A stretch of DNA of 64,000 nucleotides from Neisseria macacae ATCC 33926 (GTDB lineage: Bacteria > Pseudomonadota > Gammaproteobacteria > Burkholderiales > Neisseriaceae), in assembly GCF_022749495.1 (NCBI RefSeq), contig NZ_CP094241.1:1364001-1428000 (forward strand), written 5' to 3'. The notes below the pieces were generated by a model. That model worked only from the letters and a program-made list of their open reading frames with translations, had not been told where the DNA came from and ran no database searches. Shown here in pieces: positions 60,331 to 64,000 of this stretch. The first letter of the stretch is position 1. Each line of letters begins with the position of its first letter. A program made the position numbers and the translations under genes.

Positions 60331-60492
60331 ATTCTTGAATCTGTTCCAACCACTGTTGCACTTGAAATCCGAATCCAAAGTCGTCTGAAAACTGAATACC
60401 CCTTGAAGTTGAACCCACCCACTATACATACCCAATACTTGGGAGGCAGATTCAAAAAAAGCTGCTATGGAAATAGCAGCTTTTGTCCGGTT

Positions 60493-60582
60493 TGGCGGAA
60501 ACGGTGGGATTCGAACCCACGGAGGATTTGCACCCTCAGCGGATTTCGAGTCCGCTGCATTCAGCCTCTCTGCCACGTTTCC
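60493..60582 (-). tRNA. tRNA-Ser (anticodon CGA)
   Basis: About 90 bases with encoded CCA. Acceptor stem GGAAACG/CGTTTCC, anticodon loop CTCGAAA (CGA, reads UCG), a long variable arm (GAGGGTGCAAATCCTC) as in serine tRNAs, and T-arm GGTTCGAATCCC. Confidence 0.95.
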
Positions 60583-60594
60583 GTAGAATAAAGT

Positions 60595-60648
60595 AAAACC
60601 AAATAAAAATGTTGATGGCTGGGCTTCACTTCATTTTTATTTGGTTTT
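60595..60648 (-). terminator. 17-bp hairpin between the two tRNA-Ser genes
   Basis: AAAACCAAATAAAAATG and CATTTTTATTTGGTTTT, perfect complement. It separates the two minus-strand tRNA genes, so they are probably independent units. Confidence 0.85.
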
Positions 60649-60663
60649 TCTATTTTCAAGAAA

Positions 60664-60754
<91 letters not shown>

Positions 60755-60834
60755 GTTTCTTGAAGCCGAAATAATAATGAAATTTATCGGGTTTGCCAAG
60801 CGAAATTTGCAGGCGAATATTTAGTTTTTTGTTT

Positions 60835-61614
60835 TTACTTGGTTTGTTCTTTACGCATGAACACCCATTCGGACTCATTCGACGCTGCTGCGTTAAATGC
60901 GTAGCCTTCGTAATCGAAATTTTTCAGCATTTCAGGGTCGGTAATATTGTGTTCCGCCGCGTAGCGTACCATCAGTCCGCGCGCGCGTTTGGCGTAGAAG
61001 CTGATGATTTTGTATTTGCCGTTTTTTTCATCTTTGAAAACGGGGGTAATCAGGCGGGCTTTAAGTTTTTTAGTGTTGACGGATTTGAAATATTCTTGCG
61101 AAGCGAGGTTAACCAATATGTCGCTGCCTGCTTGGGCAAGGGTATCGTTCAGCAGGTCGGTGATGATGTCGCCCCAAAATTCATACAGGTTCTTACCGCG
61201 TGTGTTGGCAAACGCCGTTCCCATTTCCAAGCGGTAGGGCTGCATCAAATCCAGCGGGCGAAGAACGCCGTAGAGACCGGAAAGCAGGCGGACGTGCTGT
61301 TGCAGATATTGGATTTGTTCGGGCTTGAGGGTGTCTGCGGCGATGCCTTCGTAAACGTCGCCGTTGAACATAAAGACTGCCTGTTTGGCGTTGTCGGGGG
61401 TAAACGGCGTATGCCATTCGGCGTTGCGCTCGGCGTTTAAGAGGGCGATTTTGTCGGAAACGTGCATCAGCTCGGCGATTTGCTGCGGAGCAAGTTCACG
61501 CAATTGGCGCATCAGGATTTCGGCTTCTGCCAAGAGGTCGGGTTGGGTGAATTCTTTGACGGGCGCAGGGTCTTTTTCATTGAGGTTTTTGGCGGGGGAA
61601 AGGACGAAGAACAT
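60835..61614 (-). CDS. yaaA: Peroxide stress protein YaaA
   Basis: 259 residues, UPF0246/YaaA family. It opens MFFVLSPAKNLNEKDPAP, contains YGVLRPLDLMQPYRLEMGT and ends with ISFYAKRARGLMVRYAAEH. It limits iron-driven damage under peroxide stress in E. coli. Normal length. Confidence 0.94.
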   Translation of the reverse strand: MFFVLSPAKNLNEKDPAPVKEFTQPDLLAEAEILMRQLRELAPQQIAELMHVSDKIALLNAERNAEWHTPFTPDNAKQAVFMFNGDVYEGIAADTLKPEQIQYLQQHVRLLSGLYGVLRPLDLMQPYRLEMGTAFANTRGKNLYEFWGDIITDLLNDTLAQAGSDILVNLASQEYFKSVNTKKLKARLITPVFKDEKNGKYKIISFYAKRARGLMVRYAAEHNITDPEMLKNFDYEGYAFNAAASNESEWVFMRKEQTK

Positions 61615-61725
61615 GATGGACTCGGAGATGTGATAAACAGCGGCATTGTAGGTTTAAAATGTTTTATGGGCAAGTTTGATAAGTGAAGTAAATGCCGTTA
61701 TAGCAAAGGCTGTTTGAATGAAATT

Positions 61726-61774
61726 AAAAAGGTCGTCTGAAAACTCGGATTTGAGGTTTTCAGACGACCTTTTA
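61726..61774. terminator. Inverted DUS terminator after dapC
   Basis: AAAAAGGTCGTCTGAAAAC and GTTTTCAGACGACCTTTT with a 14-base loop. Confidence 0.87.
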
Positions 61775-61791
61775 TTGAATCACTACTTTAT

Positions 61792-62979
61792 TCAGCGATA
61801 CAGGGAAACGATGGTTTCGGCGGCTTTGACGCAGGTATCGACATCGGCGACCAAGGCGATGCGGACGTAGCCTTCACCGGGGTTGCCCCATTCGGTATCG
61901 CGGGCGAGGAAGCGGCCGGGGAGGACTTGGATGGCGGCTTTTTGCCAGAGGTTTTTGGCAAATGACAAATCGTCTCCATCGGGGACTTTCAGCCAGATGT
62001 AGAATGATGCATCAGGCAGTTTGACGTCGAATGCCTGCTGGAAAATGGGGATGACGCGGTCGAATTTTTCCTGATACAGGCGGCGGTTGGCGATGACGTG
62101 TTCCTCGTCGTTCCATGCGGCGATGCTGGCGCGTTGGACGGGGATGCTCATTGCGCTGCCGTGGTAGGTGCGGTAGAGCAGGAAGTTTTTAAGCAATTCG
62201 GCATCGCCTGCGACAAAACCGGAGCGCAGTCCGGGGACGTTGGAGCGTTTGGAGAGGCTGGTGAACATGACGATATTGCGGTTGCTGCGCCCTAATTGCG
62301 CTGCCGCCTGTAAGCCGCCTATGGGTTTGTTGCCGTCGAAATAGATTTCGGAATAGCATTCGTCGGAAGCAATGATGAAACCGTATTTGTCTTGCAGATC
62401 AAAGATTTCTTGCCAGTCTTCCAGTTGCAGGACGCTGCCGCTGGGGTTGTTGGGCGAGCAGACGAACATGACTTTGGTGCGTTGCCATACGTCTTCGGCG
62501 ATGCTTTTCCAATCGGGCTTGAAGGATGGGGCGGGACAGTTGGCGAAACGGATTTCGCCGCCGCCGAGAATGGCTGCACCTTCGTAGATTTGGTAGAACG
62601 GATTGGGACTGAGGACGACGGGTTTGAGGTCGTCTGAAACGGGATTTAAGACAGCTTGAACGAAGGAAAACAAGGCTTCACGGCTGCCGAGCACGGGCAG
62701 GACTTCTGTATCGGGATTGACGGTCAACCCGTCGTAACGGCGTTGCAGCCAGTCGGCACAGGCTTGGCGCAGCTCGGGCAGACCTGCGGTCAGGGGGTAT
62801 TTTTCCAGTTCGTGCAGCGAGGCGGTCAGTGCTGAGGTAATGACTTCGGGCGTAGGGTGTTTCGGTTCGCCGATGTGAAGGTGGACGGGGGTGACGCCTT
62901 CGGGAGGGTTAACGCCCTGCATGGCTTCGCGTAGGCGGGCAAACGGATAGGGTTGGAGCTGGTTGAGTAGTGGGTTCAT
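61792..62979 (-). CDS. dapC: Succinyldiaminopimelate transaminase DapC
   Basis: PLP-dependent class I/II aminotransferase, 395 residues, for the lysine/diaminopimelate pathway. Visible: HIGEPKHPTPEVI, SPNNPSGSVL, ASDECYSEIYF and the PLP-lysine region SLSKRSNVPGLRSGF. Overall like DapC of Neisseria. ATG at 62979; the spacer to the next gene holds a DUS pair and a CREE. Confidence 0.9.
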   Translation of the reverse strand: MNPLLNQLQPYPFARLREAMQGVNPPEGVTPVHLHIGEPKHPTPEVITSALTASLHELEKYPLTAGLPELRQACADWLQRRYDGLTVNPDTEVLPVLGSREALFSFVQAVLNPVSDDLKPVVLSPNPFYQIYEGAAILGGGEIRFANCPAPSFKPDWKSIAEDVWQRTKVMFVCSPNNPSGSVLQLEDWQEIFDLQDKYGFIIASDECYSEIYFDGNKPIGGLQAAAQLGRSNRNIVMFTSLSKRSNVPGLRSGFVAGDAELLKNFLLYRTYHGSAMSIPVQRASIAAWNDEEHVIANRRLYQEKFDRVIPIFQQAFDVKLPDASFYIWLKVPDGDDLSFAKNLWQKAAIQVLPGRFLARDTEWGNPGEGYVRIALVADVDTCVKAAETIVSLYR

Positions 62980-63072
62980 GGGTGTTCCAAATGTCTATCG
63001 AGACGGTCATCTTAGCATTTTTTATGCGGATTTTGTTGACAATGTGTGCAGGAAAAGGAAGGAAGCATAGAG

Positions 63073-63112
63073 AAAAGGTCGTCTGAAAATCGGTTTCAGA
63101 CGACCTTTTTTG
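63073..63112. terminator. Inverted DUS pair upstream of dapC
   Basis: AAAAGGTCGTCTGAAA and TTTCAGACGACCTTTTTT with a four-base loop; terminates the flavin oxidoreductase gene reading leftward. Confidence 0.87.
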
Positions 63113-63137
63113 AGCATCACGCGATTTGCAGGCAAAA

Positions 63138-63207
63138 TATAGTGGATTAACTTTAAACCAGTACGGCGTTGCCTCGCCTTGTCCTGATTTAAAGTTAATC
63201 CACTAAA
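63138..63207. repeat. Correia-type element, 70-bp class, degenerate right end
   Basis: TATAGTGGATTAACTTTAAA ... TTAAAGTTAATCCACTAAA; the terminal TATA has become TAAA, where it runs into AAAAAGGGCATATT. Confidence 0.88.
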
Positions 63208-63237
63208 AAAGGGCATATTGAAATATGCCCTTTTTTA
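63208..63237 (-). terminator. Hairpin after the flavin oxidoreductase gene
   Basis: AAAAAAGGGCATATT and AATATGCCCTTTTTT, perfect 15-bp arms almost touching, partly overlapping the CREE end (arms start within the final A-run). Confidence 0.8.
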
Positions 63238-63258
63238 GCGTTCATCTGCGGGTATGAA

Positions 63259-64000
63259 TTATTTGGCTGCTGCGGGAAGAGCGCCGTTGAGCAGATATTG
63301 GATGGTTTCTTGCACCGTGCGGATGGCGTTGCCAAACGGCAGCGGGTCTTTACCTCGGAAAAACAAGCCTTTATCGACTTCGCCACGGAAGGCGGCGGAG
63401 AGTTGGATGTCAATGCAGAATTGTCCGGCTTTTGCCAAACCGTCGCGCAGGCCGCAGCTGGTCAGACAGTTCAAGCCTTGCGTACAGCGGCGCGGGTCGG
63501 CTTTGGCATTGGCTTGCAGCTTGGATTCGCGCTTGATGTAGCTGTCTAGGAATTTGGTGCGCACACCGCGTGCGGGCAGTCCGGCGACGGACATAAATTC
63601 GACAACATGCTCGGTTTCCGCACCTGCCAGCGTTTTTTTGAAGTTGATGTGGGCATCGCCTTCTTCGGTAACCGCAAACGCCGTGCCGATTTGGACGGCG
63701 GATGCGCCCCAGTTTTTCAGCGCGGTTTTGACTTTTTCAAAGTTCGCCATGCCGCCGGCGAGAATGAGCGGGATTTTTTCGCTTTCAAGACCTAAGTTCT
63801 TGAATACTTCGAAAGTTTCTTCGATGACGCGTTTGAATTCAAACTTGGCATCGTTCACACCTGCCACGCTTGCCGCGCCCAAGTGTCCGGCAGCGTGCGC
63901 GGGATGTTCGATAACGATGGCGTCGGGCAAAACACCTTTTTTCATCCAGCGTTTCAATACGATGCCGATACCGCGCGATTCGGACAAAATCGGGAACAGG
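63259..64000 (-). CDS. NAD(P)H-dependent flavin oxidoreductase, nitronate monooxygenase-like (5' end missing)
   Basis: About 247 C-terminal residues of a 2-nitropropane dioxygenase/FabK-type FMN protein; the gene runs off the right edge. Recognisable are IVIEHPAHAAGHLGAA (His of the active site), VAGVNDAKFEF, IPLILAGGMANFEKV and SAVQIGTAFAVTEEGDAH. A long C-terminal part has several Cys (CTQGLNCLTSCGLRDGL). It may oxidise nitronates or act as a quinone/enoyl reductase; the substrate is uncertain. Confidence 0.87.
   Translation of the reverse strand, partial: LFPILSESRGIGIVLKRWMKKGVLPDAIVIEHPAHAAGHLGAASVAGVNDAKFEFKRVIEETFEVFKNLGLESEKIPLILAGGMANFEKVKTALKNWGASAVQIGTAFAVTEEGDAHINFKKTLAGAETEHVVEFMSVAGLPARGVRTKFLDSYIKRESKLQANAKADPRRCTQGLNCLTSCGLRDGLAKAGQFCIDIQLSAAFRGEVDKGLFFRGKDPLPFGNAIRTVQETIQYLLNGALPAAAK

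Larger units (their letters stand above)
60176..60391. repeat. MITE-like 216-bp unit with 37-bp DUS-ended inverted repeats
   Basis: The left arm (60176-60212) and right arm (60355-60391) are inverted copies at 32 of 37 positions. Each has a DUS at its outer end and GTTGCACTT-type sequence at its inner end. Between them are two perfect hairpins (60227 and 60297). No gene. It may be a decayed insertion element end pair or a small-RNA locus. Confidence 0.6.

Overview
The window is a stretch of a Neisseria chromosome. The evidence is the large number of DNA uptake sequences, mostly of the form AGGTCGTCTGAA (the 'muc' dialect of the N. mucosa/N. sicca group), with a few AGGCCGTCTGAA copies and one inverted ATGCCGTCTGAA pair. 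Many DUS occur as inverted pairs that form the transcription terminators. Eight Correia-type elements (CREE) with TATAGTGGATTAA ends point to the same genus. Coding density is high, coding DNA is roughly 50-55% GC, and AT-rich islands stand out against it.

Layout. 1-5.8 kb: end of mpl (murein recycling), an AT-rich PAP2-like gene, the feoA/feoB ferrous iron system with a 42-residue Cys-rich companion, nnrE and fluC/crcB. 6-9.9 kb: a class 1A dihydroorotate dehydrogenase flanked by two CREEs, purK, a GNAT acetyltransferase and an Smr protein. 10-17.6 kb: an FAD-linked 2-hydroxyacid dehydrogenase, an Ala-repeat lipoprotein, slyD, two uncharacterised genes, azoR and ilvD. 17.8-19.4 kb: an AT-rich island that looks like a toxin tail plus immunity-like genes. 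19.5-22.2 kb: apaH, ridA, hemW.

22.2-31.2 kb is the main accessory block. It splits what is in many proteobacteria an rdgB-hemW pair. It holds a DUF262 + HEPN gene pair (probable defence module), a decayed copy of the rdgB 3' end, a headless 3' fragment of a TonB receptor gene, and a complete Slam / secreted hemophore / TonB-receptor locus resembling the hemophilin (hphA-hphR-hsmA) heme acquisition system. Intact rdgB closes the block.

31.2-44.5 kb: rdgB, nadK, ubiJ, an SDR, a TetR regulator, murB, an AT-rich OLD-like AAA ATPase whose 3' flank carries Haemophilus-type uptake sequences, norM, mnmC (oxidoreductase half), a Gcr-type recombinase homologue and nadE. 44.6-47.2 kb: three tandem paralogous lipoprotein genes. 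One pair of their flanks gives a near-perfect filled/empty site comparison for a CREE. 47.5-64 kb: cysJ, a yddG-like exporter, a lipoprotein, an aldehyde dehydrogenase, ygfZ, an ArsC-like protein, ppiD, recR, a small secreted protein, lolC-lolD, two tRNA-Ser genes, yaaA, dapC and a partial nitronate monooxygenase-like gene.

The housekeeping genes serve cell wall, NAD, pyrimidine, branched-chain amino acid, iron and lipoprotein-transport functions. The accessory blocks serve iron/heme piracy, probable phage defence and surface variability. All functional assignments rest on motifs read by eye and on family knowledge; no database search was run.
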